Source of the DNA: CAWCTB01 sp963798275
Lineage (GTDB): Bacteria; Acidobacteriota; Terriglobia; Terriglobales; Acidobacteriaceae
Direction of reading: 5' to 3'
Assembly (NCBI GenBank): GCA_963798275.1
Contig: CAWCTB010000015.1
Coordinates: 62,001-126,000, forward strand
Length of the DNA: 64,000 bases
Under the pieces are notes generated by a model. That model searched no databases. It was not told the DNA's origin and was given only the letters and a program-made list of their open reading frames with translations. Below, piece after piece: positions 7,748 through 16,846 of this stretch. Within the stretch, counting starts at the first letter, position 1; each line of letters opens with the position of its first letter. The position numbers and the translations under genes were made by a program.

Positions 7748-9529
7748 ATGGACGTTTCGTCGCATGACCTATTGCTGGTTGGTGGGGGTGGCGCGGGCCT
7801 GCGGGCCGCCATCGCCGCCGCCGAAGTCGATCCCAAGCTCAGCATCGCTGTCGTTTCCAAGGTGTATCCCATGCGCAGCCACACGGTTTCGGCGGAAGGC
7901 GGCGCGGCTGGGGTGGCCAAAGCAGACGACAGTCTCGATGAACACGCCTACGACACTATCTCGGGCGGCGACTGGCTCAGCGATCAGGATGCGGTAGAAG
8001 CGTTCGTCAAAGAAGCGCCGTGGAACTGTTGCGGTTGGAGCGATGGGGTTGTCCGTGGAATCGCGAGCCCGACGGACACATTGCGGTTCGCGCTTTCGGG
8101 GGAATGAAGAAGAGGCGCACGTGGTTTGCGGCCGACAAAACCGGCTTCCACATGCTCCACACCCTGTTTCAGACCACCCTGAAGTTCGATCCCATCACCC
8201 GCTACGACGAGTGGTTTGTGACCAGGCTGCTGGTGAATGACGGACGGGTGCAGGGGGTGGTCGCGATCGAGCTGATGTCGGGCAAGATCCAGGCGATCCT
8301 GGCGAAGGCGGTGATCCTGTGCACCGGCGGATGCGGCCGGGTTTTTCCCTTCACCACCAACGCCAACATCAAGAACGGCGATGGCATGGCACTGGCCTTT
8401 CGGGCTGGCGCGCCGCTCAAAGACATGGAGTTCGTGCAGTACCATCCCACCGGTCTCCCATTTACCGGCATCCTTATTACTGAAGCCGCTCGCAGCGAGG
8501 GCGGTTACATGCTCAATAAGGATGGCTACCGCTATCTGCAGGACTACAACCTGGGAAGGCCCGAGCCCAAGCCGGTGCTGCGCTCGATGGAACTGGGCCC
8601 GCGCGATCGTTTGTCGCAGGCGTTCGTAAAGGAATTTCAGAAGGGGCGCACGATCGAGACTCCGCACGGACACGTGGTTCATCTCGACCTGCGGCATCTG
8701 GGAGAAAAGCTCATCAATGCGCGGCTGCCTTTTGTGCGGGAGCTCTGCTTGAAGTATCAAAACATCGATCCGGTAAAGGAGTTGATCCCGGTACGTCCGG
8801 TGGTGCACTACATGATGGGCGGCGTCAGTACGGACATTGACGGAGCCACGCCGCTTCCCGGCCTGTTTGCCGCGGGCGAGGTAGCATGCGTCAGCATCAA
8901 TGGCGCCAATCGGCTGGGTTCGAATTCGCTGCCCGAGTGCCTGGTCTTTGGTGCGCGCGCCGGAAGGGCCGCCGCAGAGTTCGCATCCCGACAAGGGCCT
9001 GCTGATGGAACGGTGCTGGCACAGGTCCTGGACGAAGAGCGGCGGCTGGAGTCCGGCTACTTGAACAAGACGCGGCGGCCGCGAGCGCATAGCCACGATA
9101 CGCAACGAGATGCAGGCAACCGTCGAGAGGAGCGCCGGAATCTATCGCGAAGAGTCGGTTTTGACCGAAGCCGGCGGCAAACTGGCGGAACTGCAGCAGC
9201 GATTTGCCGACGTAAACCTAGACGATCGCAGCCGGACCTTCAACACCGAGCTGGAGTCGGCGCTGGAACTGGGTTTCATGCTGGATGTGGCCGAGTCCAT
9301 CGTGCAGTGTGCGCGGCATCGCCGGGAATCGCGCGGAGCTCATCAGCGCACCGATTATCCCGCACGCGATGACCAGCGCTACCTCGCGCATTCGTTGATT
9401 TACCGGAACCCGGATGGCTCGTCACGGGTCGAGTATTCGCCGGTGAAGATCACACGCTGGCCGCCCGGGGAGCGGGTTTACGGTCAGCAGGGGCAGTCGC
9501 AGGCCAAGACGGTACAACCAGAAAATTAG
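7748..9529 (+). CDS. frdA: Fumarate reductase/succinate dehydrogenase flavoprotein subunit (frameshifts)
   Basis: Flavin-bearing catalytic subunit that interconverts succinate and fumarate at the inner membrane. The start ATG 7748 gives MDVSSHDLLLVGGGGAG, the FAD dinucleotide fold. SHTVSAEGG carries the histidine that binds FAD. FVQYHPTGL, RSEGGYMLN and PVVHYMMGGV line the active site. The reading frame shifts near 8018 (after FVKEAP, resuming at ELLRLERWGCPW) and near 9070-9100 (resuming at EMQATVERSAGIYREE). The C-terminal RRESRGAHQRTDYPARDD motif is complete. The repaired length of about 590 residues is normal. frdB starts 1 base after the stop. The frameshifts are likely sequence errors. 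Confidence 0.92.
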
Positions 9530-9530
9530 G

Positions 9531-10289
9531 ATGGCTGAAAAAATCACTCTCGAAATTGCCCGTTACTCGCCGGAACAGGATGAGCAGCCACACTACGAGT
9601 GCTACGAAGTGCCGGTTCACAAAGAGTGGGTTGTGCTGGACGCGCTCAACCACGTGAAAGACAACGTGGATGGTTCGTTGACCTACCGGTGGTCCTGCCG
9701 CATGGGGATCTGCGGAAGCTGCGGCATGATGGTGAATGGCGAACCCAAGCTGACTTGCGCCACTTTCCTGTCGCACTATGCGAACCAGGGGAGCGGGAAG
9801 ATTCGGGTCGAGCCGCTGCGCTATTTCCCTGTGGTGCGCGACCTGGTGACGGAGCTGAGCGACTTCCTCAGCAAGCTGAAGAAGGTGAAGCCGTGGCTGA
9901 TCCGCAAGGATGAAGCGGAGCTGCCGTCGGGTGAATTCCTGCAGACGCCGGAGCAGATGGACCGCTACAAGCAGTACAGCATGTGCATCAACTGCACACT
10001 ATGCTACGCGGCGTGTCCGGTGGTGGGACTGGATCCAATCTTTGTTGGGCCGGCGGCGTTGGCGCTGGCGCAACGTTACAACATGGACTCCCGGGACCAA
10101 GGCGCGGCGGAGCGGACCGCACTGCTGGCCCATCCGGATGGGGTATGGGGATGCACGTTTGTCGGCGAGTGCACGCGGGTTTGTCCTAAGCACGTCGATC
10201 CCGCCGGCGCGATTCAACAATACAAGCTGGCAGCGGTGGTGAGCTGGCTGAAATCGTTTGTGATGCCGCGAGGCCAGGACAAAACCTAA
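9531..10289 (+). CDS. frdB: Fumarate reductase/succinate dehydrogenase iron-sulfur subunit
   Basis: Carries electrons between the flavin subunit and the membrane quinone site. The plant-type [2Fe-2S] ligands are in SCRMGICGSCGMMVNG with a fourth cysteine in KLTCATF. The [4Fe-4S] and [3Fe-4S] ligands are in CINCTLCYAACP and CTFVGECTRVCPKHVDP. At 252 residues it is complete. The tail VVSWLKSFVMPRG resembles FrdB of the four-subunit type. The stop overlaps the frdC start by one base. Confidence 0.95.
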   Translation: MAEKITLEIARYSPEQDEQPHYECYEVPVHKEWVVLDALNHVKDNVDGSLTYRWSCRMGICGSCGMMVNGEPKLTCATFLSHYANQGSGKIRVEPLRYFPVVRDLVTELSDFLSKLKKVKPWLIRKDEAELPSGEFLQTPEQMDRYKQYSMCINCTLCYAACPVVGLDPIFVGPAALALAQRYNMDSRDQGAAERTALLAHPDGVWGCTFVGECTRVCPKHVDPAGAIQQYKLAAVVSWLKSFVMPRGQDKT

Positions 10290-10726
10290 TGTCGACATCG
10301 ACCCTGGAACCGCCAAAGAAATCGACCGGCTACAAGCCGTTCCATCCGCGATGGTACCGGCCGCCCGTCTCCGTGTACTGGTGGCTGGGCGAGTGGCATT
10401 ATCTAAAATTCATTCTGCGGGAAATCAGCAGTGTCTTCGTCGCTTTGTTCGTCGTCGAGACGCTTCTGCTGATCCATGCGTTGCGTCAAGGTGCGGCCGC
10501 CTATGATCACTACCTGCAGAGCATGCGCAATCCAGCGGTCCTGGGGTTGAATGTGATCAGCCTGTTCTTTGTCGTTTTTCATGCGGTCACGTGGTTCAAT
10601 CTTGCGCCCAGCGCCATGCCGGTGCGCCTGGGAGGGAAGCGAGTGCCCGACTTCCTGGTGGCGGCGCCGAGTTACGTGGCATGGGTTATCGTGTCGGCCG
10701 CGGTGGCGTGGCTGCTTTTGCGGTGA
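10289..10726 (+). CDS. frdC: Fumarate reductase subunit C, membrane anchor
   Basis: Small membrane anchor of the FrdABCD complex, 145 residues. It shows three hydrophobic segments: FVALFVVETLLLIHAL, VLGLNVISLFFVVFHAVTWF, and a final one starting VAWVIVSAAVAW. The N-terminus (YKPFHPRWYRPPVSVYWWLG) is typical of FrdC. The first base of its start overlaps the stop of frdB, and its stop overlaps the frdD ATG (ATGA-type coupling). The FrdC/FrdD pairing suggests the quinol:fumarate reductase architecture rather than the SdhCD haem-bearing one. Physiological direction cannot be told from sequence. Confidence 0.88.
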   Translation: MSTSTLEPPKKSTGYKPFHPRWYRPPVSVYWWLGEWHYLKFILREISSVFVALFVVETLLLIHALRQGAAAYDHYLQSMRNPAVLGLNVISLFFVVFHAVTWFNLAPSAMPVRLGGKRVPDFLVAAPSYVAWVIVSAAVAWLLLR

Positions 10727-11100
10727 TGGGTCCGCGAGGAAAAGAGATGGCGAAACAATCCAACGAGGCTTTCTTCTGGATGCTATTCAGCGCCGGCGGA
10801 GTAGTTGCCGCCCTGCTGATTCCGGTGCATCTGTTCCTCTTCGGGGTGGCCATTCCTCTGGGATGGGTGCAAGCGCCAAGCTATGAGCACGTAATGTCAC
10901 TCCTGCGGATGCCGCTGGTGCGTATCTACCTGTTGATTCTTTGCTCCCTACCCTTATTTCACTGGGCACACCGGTTCCGATACACCTTGTATGACGGACT
11001 TCAAGTAAAGCATCTGAATGAAATAATTTTTACACTGTGTTACGGGGGAGCTGTCGTGGGCTCGGTCGTGGCCGCCTGGTTATTGTGGAGTGTGCCGTAA
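10726..11100 (+). CDS. frdD: Fumarate reductase subunit D, membrane anchor
   Basis: Second membrane anchor, 124 residues. The ATG at 10726 overlaps the frdC stop. The hydrophobic segments are SAGGVVAALLIPVHLFLFG, IYLLILCSLPLFHWAHRF and a C-terminal helix ending VVAAWLLWSVP. HWAHRFRYTLYDGLQVKH is a conserved FrdD-like cytoplasmic loop. It closes the operon. The next gene starts 73 bases later with its own strong ribosome site. Intact. Confidence 0.85.
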   Translation: MGPRGKEMAKQSNEAFFWMLFSAGGVVAALLIPVHLFLFGVAIPLGWVQAPSYEHVMSLLRMPLVRIYLLILCSLPLFHWAHRFRYTLYDGLQVKHLNEIIFTLCYGGAVVGSVVAAWLLWSVP

Positions 11101-11173
11101 CCCTGGCATTGCAATCATGGGGATTATCTCGGTTGGACGCCGGGCAGCAATCTAAACAGGTCAGGAGGATCCC

Positions 11174-11710
11174 ATGGAACGCAAGCTCAAAACCATCTCA
11201 GCCGACGGCATTGCGCAGGCCCTCGCCAAGGCACAGCTCTACCGTTCCCTGAACGAGCCGGAAGAATCAGAGTCCATCTGTCATGACATTCTTGCGGCCG
11301 ACGCGGAGGACCAGGCGGCTCTGCGGCTGCTGGGTCTGAGCATCACGGACCAGTTCGTTGGCGAGTCATCCGATCGCTATGCCGAGGCTGAATCGATGTT
11401 TCGGCGCCTCACCGATGCTTACGCGCAGCATTATTATCTCGGCATTCTGTCAGAGCGGCGCGGCAAGGCACAGATGCGGGTCGGCCGGCCGTCTTACGTG
11501 GTAGAGGCGTTGATCGAGGAAGCGATGCGGCATTTCGAAGCGGCCGAAAAGATCAGACCGGCGGGCAACGAAGAGGCGGTCCTTCGCTGGAACCGTTGCG
11601 TGAGGCTTCTGGAGAAATTGCCGCACGCCGAAGTGGCCGAGCGGCAGGCAGCGTTTGAAGATCACGACACGCCGCCCATCCCATTGCGTTCCACGGCCAC
11701 TCGCAAGTAG
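11174..11710 (+). CDS. TPR-like hypothetical protein
   Basis: A 178-residue cytoplasmic protein with no signal or membrane segment, preceded by AGGAGG 6 bases before the ATG. The composition is helical with repeating A/L/Y/E patterns (AKAQLYRSLNEPEESESICH, then AALRLLGLSI, then YAEAESMFRRL), consistent with two or three tetratricopeptide-type repeats. I do not recognise a specific family. It follows frdD but has its own ribosome site, and it may be an unrelated gene. Confidence 0.6.
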   Translation: MERKLKTISADGIAQALAKAQLYRSLNEPEESESICHDILAADAEDQAALRLLGLSITDQFVGESSDRYAEAESMFRRLTDAYAQHYYLGILSERRGKAQMRVGRPSYVVEALIEEAMRHFEAAEKIRPAGNEEAVLRWNRCVRLLEKLPHAEVAERQAAFEDHDTPPIPLRSTATRK

Positions 11711-11797
11711 CCGGCGCGGTGTGACGGCCGATCAGAACAGGTGTGGCTCTTCGATGACGATTAGGCGGTTGCGCAAGTTCCGCGGTACGCCGGCGGG

Positions 11798-12520
11798 TTA
11801 CGGTTGCGCGTAGACGGGATTGTTGGGTGATGGTGGTTCGTAGTCCTGACCGTATTTGTTTTTGTGCTGGGCTTTGGCCATGCCGGTTTCGCGGACGTGA
11901 AGTGTGCCCACCGAATGCGTGGTTCCGTTGAGTTCCACGTCGCGCGATAAGGCGTCGAGGGTTTCGGGCAACGCGTTCTCGCTCCACAGGTGCAGCCTGT
12001 AACGGCCCGGCGGCAAGCCGGCAATGGAGAACTCCCCGTCCTTTGCCACCACTGCATAGTAGGAACTCGGGACCACCACCACGACTGCGCTCATTTCGGG
12101 ATGGATGTTGCAAAAGATGTAGGAGACTCCTTCGCGATCGAAGTGCACGGTGCGGGTGGTGCCCGCCTCGTAAAGTCCCAAGTCAAACTTTTTGCCGTTG
12201 AACAGCGAGAACACATTGTGGAACCAGGGATCGAGGTTGGGGAACTGCACGGTCGAGCCTTTGGTGACGACTAGCAGGTGAGGCTCGAAAGCCTTGTTCT
12301 TCTGGCGGAGCACGGCGTCGCCCGGCGGCAATGCAGGCGGGTCATTGATCGGCTGTCCGGTTGGCACCAGCCACACCACGGCGGAGATGCCTCCCGCGGA
12401 AGGCGCGGCGCCATAGGCGGTAATGCGGCCGGTCACCGTCACGCCCTGCGCGTCCGAGCGCCCAGCCAGTGCGCCGAATACGACAATCAGAGCGAGTGCG
12501 AACTTTTGATATCCCGACAA
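11798..12520 (-). CDS. Secreted cupredoxin/carboxypeptidase-regulatory-like protein
   Basis: The 240-residue protein has a signal peptide (LIVVFGALAGRSDAQG) and a plastocyanin-like fold. VVTKGSTVQFPNLDPWFHNVFS and VSYIFCNIHPEMSAVVVV carry the His, Cys, His and Met expected of a type 1 copper site. This is followed by an Ig-like stretch (FSIAGLPPGRYRLHLW) of the carboxypeptidase-regulatory type. Periplasmic or extracellular, possibly a copper or electron carrier (inference). It is the last gene of a four-gene minus operon, starting 8 bases after the outer-membrane channel gene. The whole gene is intact. Confidence 0.75.
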   Translation of the reverse strand: MSGYQKFALALIVVFGALAGRSDAQGVTVTGRITAYGAAPSAGGISAVVWLVPTGQPINDPPALPPGDAVLRQKNKAFEPHLLVVTKGSTVQFPNLDPWFHNVFSLFNGKKFDLGLYEAGTTRTVHFDREGVSYIFCNIHPEMSAVVVVVPSSYYAVVAKDGEFSIAGLPPGRYRLHLWSENALPETLDALSRDVELNGTTHSVGTLHVRETGMAKAQHKNKYGQDYEPPSPNNPVYAQP

Positions 12521-12528
12521 GATGCTCC

Positions 12529-14064
12529 TTAGAACAAGACTCCCATCCCCAGGTTGACCTGCCCGGCGGTGGAGTTGTAGTTGTAAATCGAAAATGTCTT
12601 CAAGCGGCGATACTCCAGCGAGAACAGCAAGTCTGACCGCGGACGGTAAATCACGTTGCCAAGCATGCCTTGATTCCGGGTGAGCGTGGGATCGCCATAA
12701 CTATCAGCGTCAGGGAAGGTACGTACCTCGGAGGCGAAGGGGTTGTCCTGCCCGAAGGCGACGTTGAACTCGAGCGACGAGGTTGGGCGGTATTTCAACT
12801 GAGCCCAGCCACCCACGGTGTTGAGGGGGAGAACGCTGCTGTCGGGATTGACCAGCGGCCCGCTGTACAGCACGCTGCGTCCAATGCCTCCGCCCAGCCC
12901 GCCAATGGCCTGGCCACGGTAGAACGATCCGCTGAGGGAGAACCAGCGGTCGAGAGGAAGGTCCCAATCCAGCATAGCGGCATAGCCGTTGACGTCGCGG
13001 CCGTATCCCCAGTTTTCGCGGCTGTAGTAGCCGGCGGCTCCCAGGGTGAAGGTGCGCCCAAACACGGGATGCGAGTAGGCGATCCGCCCCGCGTAAGCCG
13101 GCTGCCTTGCGAGTTCACCCGCCTGCGGTGTGCGATACCAGGTGTAAGAATAATAAGGAGGCTCGCCAGTCAGCGGATCGAGGATTCCGCCCTGCAGGGT
13201 GACGGTTGACTTCTCCGACAAGGCAATGCGATGCTCGATGCGCATTTGCGGTGTCCACGCCCACAGGTTGCCGGAATAGGCCAGCGCGGGCACGATCAAC
13301 GAAGCGAAGGAAGTCGGCGAGTTGGGAGAGAAGAAGAGCTGGTCCTGTCCGGCCACGAGTGAGGTATTTTTCCAGTCCAGGCGCATGGTGGCGGTGCGCA
13401 GCCGCACCAGTCCCGAATTCACTCCATTCGAAATGTCAGGAAAACCTCCGCCGAAATCGAAGTTCACATTGCCGCTGGTCTTGGCTCCCAGCAGTTCCGG
13501 CCCAAACACCTCGAAGCCCAGGATCGATTGCCGCAGCGTACCGCCGAAGGAGCCTGACGAATTGAAACCGCTGCTGCGATAAGCCAGCGTGGGGACATCC
13601 ATATTGTCGACTGTACCCTGATTGCTGAACAGGTTGAACAGCACCACCCCCGACAGGCGGATGCGATACTTGGACGCGCTCTCCACCTTCGTCTGGTATT
13701 GCTCATCGACCTTGCCGGAGAGCATCTGCTGATCTTCCTCCAGGTGTCCGATGCGAATGTCGACTGGCGAAGTGCCCGCCGCCTGCTCGGTGGCGGGAGC
13801 GGAATTGGCATTGAGGCCGGCGCGCTCTGCCTCCAGCTCCTGCCGCAGGTGGGTCATCTCCGCGCGGCTGGCCATGGTCTCCTGCTTGAGTTGCTGCACC
13901 ACGTCCTTCAGTTCGCGAACCTCGGACTGCAACTGACTCAGCGATGCAGACACATTGTTGTCATCGGGTGCGGGGCCCTGGGCGAACGAGCATGGTATGA
14001 GCGACAGGGCCAGCGCAGTGATGAGCGCCGCAGGCGGAAATTGTGATCCCTGGCAGAGTTTCAT
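12529..14064 (-). CDS. Outer-membrane porin-like protein with N-terminal coiled coil
   Basis: A 511-residue exported protein. The ATG at 14064 gives a signal peptide (MKLCQGSQFPPAALITALAL, cleavage near CSFAQG). An open frame extends upstream to 14253 but that part is antisense to the kinase gene. Residues about 30-70 form a heptad coiled coil (LSQLQSEVRELKDVVQQL). The remainder alternates polar and aromatic residues as in a beta barrel and ends with Phe (LGMGVLF), the usual C-terminal barrel signal. The layout resembles phosphate-selective porin O/P-type and other 16-18 strand channels (inference). It is cotranscribed with the kinase/regulator pair. Confidence 0.7.
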   Translation of the reverse strand: MKLCQGSQFPPAALITALALSLIPCSFAQGPAPDDNNVSASLSQLQSEVRELKDVVQQLKQETMASRAEMTHLRQELEAERAGLNANSAPATEQAAGTSPVDIRIGHLEEDQQMLSGKVDEQYQTKVESASKYRIRLSGVVLFNLFSNQGTVDNMDVPTLAYRSSGFNSSGSFGGTLRQSILGFEVFGPELLGAKTSGNVNFDFGGGFPDISNGVNSGLVRLRTATMRLDWKNTSLVAGQDQLFFSPNSPTSFASLIVPALAYSGNLWAWTPQMRIEHRIALSEKSTVTLQGGILDPLTGEPPYYSYTWYRTPQAGELARQPAYAGRIAYSHPVFGRTFTLGAAGYYSRENWGYGRDVNGYAAMLDWDLPLDRWFSLSGSFYRGQAIGGLGGGIGRSVLYSGPLVNPDSSVLPLNTVGGWAQLKYRPTSSLEFNVAFGQDNPFASEVRTFPDADSYGDPTLTRNQGMLGNVIYRPRSDLLFSLEYRRLKTFSIYNYNSTAGQVNLGMGVLF

Positions 14065-14107
14065 TTGCCACCTCAGTGCACTGACGTTATGGGCCGAGGC
14101 CGACGGT

Positions 14108-15835
14108 CTAGATTTCCATGGTGCCGTGGCGCGCGACGACGACGGCGGTGATGGCCTCCATGCGCGGCAGAACAATGCGCATGACCGTGCGTCCCGGCGC
14201 CGACTGCGCGACCAGCAATTGGCCAGAGTGGTCCTGCACGATCTTATGGGCAATGGTCAGGCCCAATCCTGTGCCGTTTTCTTTGCCGTGACTCACGAAG
14301 GGCTGAAACACTTTGTCTCGAATCGAGGTGTCGAGTCCCGGACCGTCATCGATGACGCAAACCTCAAGATGATTGCCGCTGTTCTCCACTGTGACCGACA
14401 CGTGCCCGCCCTTGGCCTGCACCGACTGGCACGAATTGAGCAACAGGTTGTAGAAAACGCGCTCCATCTTGCGGGGATCGCACTGTGCTTGATGCACTCC
14501 GGTTGAGGTGATGCCGACGGTGACCTTGTGGAACTCCGGATGAGCGTGAATCAACTCAATCGCGCGGCTCACCGAATGTTCGATCACCGTCTCGGTCAGG
14601 TTGAGCGATGCCGCGGGACGCGACAGCTCCAGCAGGGAATCAATGAGATCGGTCAAGCGATGAACCGCGACCCGAATCTCCAGATAGAGTTCTTCCCGCT
14701 GCCGCGGCGGCAGGTCGGGTTCGGCGAGGAACTCGGCATTGGCCAGTACCGCGGTGAGGGGATGCCGCAAATCGTGGGAGATGGAACTGGCCATGGTGCC
14801 GATGGTGGCCAGCCGTTCCGAGTGGAGCAGGCGCTGTTGCGCCTGCTGCAGGCTCTCGCGCATCCCGGCAAACGCTTCCGTAACCTCGCCGACCTCGCTA
14901 TCTTTTCCGGCATCGAGAGGAAAAGCGTAGTCGCCCTTGCCCAGGGCGCGCACACCATCGACCAGGCGCTCGAGCGGGCGGGTAAAGGTGCTGGCGATGA
15001 CATAGACCAGCAGGCTGCCGATCAGCACGGCGCCCAAACCGACTCCCAGCAAAAGCTGCCGCAGATGGCTGAGGAACCGGGCCGCCTGGTCGAAGGACTT
15101 CATGACAAAGATGGTTACGGGCGGCACACCCTGATTGAGCGCGAGCGAGGCGACCATGAAGCTCTCGTTTCCCAGCTTCACATTCAGCGGCCACGCGGAG
15201 GCGTCGTGTTCCACCAGAGCCTGTTGTAACTGGTTTACGTCGGCCGCGTTGATGGTGCTCACGACCTGCTTGCCGGCGTATACCACCACCACCTGGCCGG
15301 CAGCCACACGGGCTAGTTCATGGGCGACGGTGGCGTTGATCTCATAGCCAATGGCTACTGTTCCCAGAATCGAGTTGCTTGCCCTGGGCCCGAAATAAAT
15401 CGGCGCCAGGAATACTTCATAAAGATGGTCGCCGGCGAACCACCATTGTTCGGAATCGCCGGTCACAGTCTTTCGGTTGCGCAACTCCTGAGCTTGCTCC
15501 TGAGTGATTCCCGGGGACCGCGTGTGAAATCCCACAATCTGGTTGGACTGGTCCACCAGGGCGAAGAGGTCGCCGCCGGAGAGGCGAAACAGTTCGGCGG
15601 AAGCGTCCTGAATGGTGGGCGCATGACGCGAGGTCATCAGCGCCTTCAATACTGGCAGGTCGGCCATCAACTCCGCGGAGCGCGCCAGCGAATTTTCGCG
15701 CTCGCGCTGGAAATTGCGAAAGGTCTCCACCGAGTTGGCCAGATCGACCCGCAGATTGCGGCGAACCTGGTTCTCCACGCTGCGCTGCACGATCAGCAGC
15801 GACACCGCCGTCAGTCCGGCGGAGGTCAGCAGCAT
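14108..15835 (-). CDS. Sensor histidine kinase
   Basis: Inner-membrane two-component sensor. An N-terminal helix (MLLTSAGLTAVSLLIV) and a second near residues 262-286 (LLLGVGLGAVLIGSLLVYV) flank a periplasmic sensing region of about 230 residues. A HAMP linker follows, then the phosphoacceptor His in SSISHDLRHPLTAV (about residue 354). The ATP site shows the N box NLLLNSCQSV, the G1 box DDGPGLD and the G2 box GTGLGLTI. A good AGGAGG lies at 15872-15877 on the minus strand, but the codon 6 bases after it is ATC (15865), giving IRLRTKFLIAMLL. The first ATG is 10 codons further in. Either ATC is a rare start or there is a base error. Partner of the upstream response regulator. Confidence 0.93.
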   Translation of the reverse strand: MLLTSAGLTAVSLLIVQRSVENQVRRNLRVDLANSVETFRNFQRERENSLARSAELMADLPVLKALMTSRHAPTIQDASAELFRLSGGDLFALVDQSNQIVGFHTRSPGITQEQAQELRNRKTVTGDSEQWWFAGDHLYEVFLAPIYFGPRASNSILGTVAIGYEINATVAHELARVAAGQVVVVYAGKQVVSTINAADVNQLQQALVEHDASAWPLNVKLGNESFMVASLALNQGVPPVTIFVMKSFDQAARFLSHLRQLLLGVGLGAVLIGSLLVYVIASTFTRPLERLVDGVRALGKGDYAFPLDAGKDSEVGEVTEAFAGMRESLQQAQQRLLHSERLATIGTMASSISHDLRHPLTAVLANAEFLAEPDLPPRQREELYLEIRVAVHRLTDLIDSLLELSRPAASLNLTETVIEHSVSRAIELIHAHPEFHKVTVGITSTGVHQAQCDPRKMERVFYNLLLNSCQSVQAKGGHVSVTVENSGNHLEVCVIDDGPGLDTSIRDKVFQPFVSHGKENGTGLGLTIAHKIVQDHSGQLLVAQSAPGRTVMRIVLPRMEAITAVVVARHGTMEI

Positions 15836-15924
15836 GGCGATCAGGAATTTGGTTCTAAGCCGGATGGAGGACCTCCTCGACGGTAGCTGCAGCCTGTTGC
15901 AGCGGACCGGATGTCAGAACAGAT

Positions 15925-16605
15925 TTATCGCACAAATTTATAGCCGGTGCCATGGACGGTGCGGAAATGCACGGGATCGCCCGGATCCTTTTCCAGCTTT
16001 TGCCGTAGGCGCAGGATATGGGTGTCAACCGTGCGCGTGGTGGGATAACTGTTGTATCCCCACACCTCGTTCAGCAATTCCGCCCGCGAAACCACCCGCT
16101 CTTCGTTGTTGAGGAAGAAGCGCAGCGTTTTGAACTCCTGCGGAGTCAACGGAACCAGCTTTCCCGACTTGCGCAGCTCCATCCTGGAAAAGTTTACTTC
16201 CACATCGTCGAAGCTGAAGGTGTCGCCCTTGTCGGGACTCTGGTTCAGGCGGCGGATGGCGGCGCGGACGCGCGCCAGCAACTCCCGCGGGCTGAACGGC
16301 TTGGTCACATAGTCGTCGGCGCCAAGCTCGAGCAGCAACACCTTGTCGACCACGTCGCTGGCCGCGCTGAGAACAAGAATCGGCACACTCGCCGCCACCC
16401 GCTTGATCTCGCGGCAAATGTCCTGTCCCGAGCGGCCGGGCAGGCGCAAGTCCAGAATGACGACGCGCGGCATGGTAGCGCGAAATACGTCCATGGCGGT
16501 GGTGCCGTCGTCCGCAATCGTGATGTCAAACCCCGCACTTTCAAACGTCCGGCGCAGCGCACGCTGCACCGCAGGATCGTCCTCGACCGCAAGAACCTTA
16601 TCCAT
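15925..16605 (-). CDS. OmpR/PhoB-family response regulator
   Basis: Two-domain transcription factor of 226 residues. The receiver domain has the acid pair ED-D near residues 8-10, the phosphoacceptor Asp at about 52 (VVILDLRLPG) and the conserved Lys at about 102 (YVTKPFSP). The C-terminal winged helix ends TRTVDTHILRLRQKLE and VHGTGYKFVR. ATG 16605 is preceded by GAGGAG. It is the first gene of the operon with the kinase, an outer-membrane channel and a cupredoxin-like protein. Upstream are TGACA repeats spaced at 11 bp, the reverse of Pho-box half sites, so autoregulation as a PhoB-like factor is plausible. Confidence 0.93.
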   Translation of the reverse strand: MDKVLAVEDDPAVQRALRRTFESAGFDITIADDGTTAMDVFRATMPRVVILDLRLPGRSGQDICREIKRVAASVPILVLSAASDVVDKVLLLELGADDYVTKPFSPRELLARVRAAIRRLNQSPDKGDTFSFDDVEVNFSRMELRKSGKLVPLTPQEFKTLRFFLNNEERVVSRAELLNEVWGYNSYPTTRTVDTHILRLRQKLEKDPGDPVHFRTVHGTGYKFVR

Positions 16606-16684
16606 GTTCTCCTCGACCCCACATGATGGCAGGCTTCCTGAGATCAACAGCTATACCAGTTGATGACGCCAGTCAACGATGCGT

Positions 16685-16777
16685 TCACAACTCTGTGACA
16701 ATGTGGGTCCTTTGATTGATTGCTGTCCCGACTTCGTGGTGACATTTTGTTGACAACTCTTCTACAGCGCCATGACA
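16685..16777. promoter_or_regulatory. Pho-box-like phased direct repeats between regulator gene and PEP-CTERM gene
   Basis: TGACA occurs at 16696, 16740, 16751 and 16773, and TCACA at 16685. Every interval is a multiple of 11 bp. Read on the other strand, 16738-16757 gives TTGTCAACAAAATGTCAC. This closely resembles two PhoB half sites (TGTCA) separated by an AT-rich linker at 11-bp pitch. OmpR/PhoB-type dimers bind such head-to-tail repeats. The site is upstream of both the response regulator and the divergent gene at 16847. Confidence 0.5.
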
Positions 16778-16846
16778 ACGCCGTTTTTCGCGGCCGCTAC
16801 ATTGGCTTGGTCGATGAATATCGATCAATCTTGAGGAGGTCATGCC

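Noticed and set aside
14065..14253. N-terminal extension of the outer-membrane channel
   Set aside because: It runs antisense into the kinase gene. The ATG at 14064 starts a proper signal peptide.
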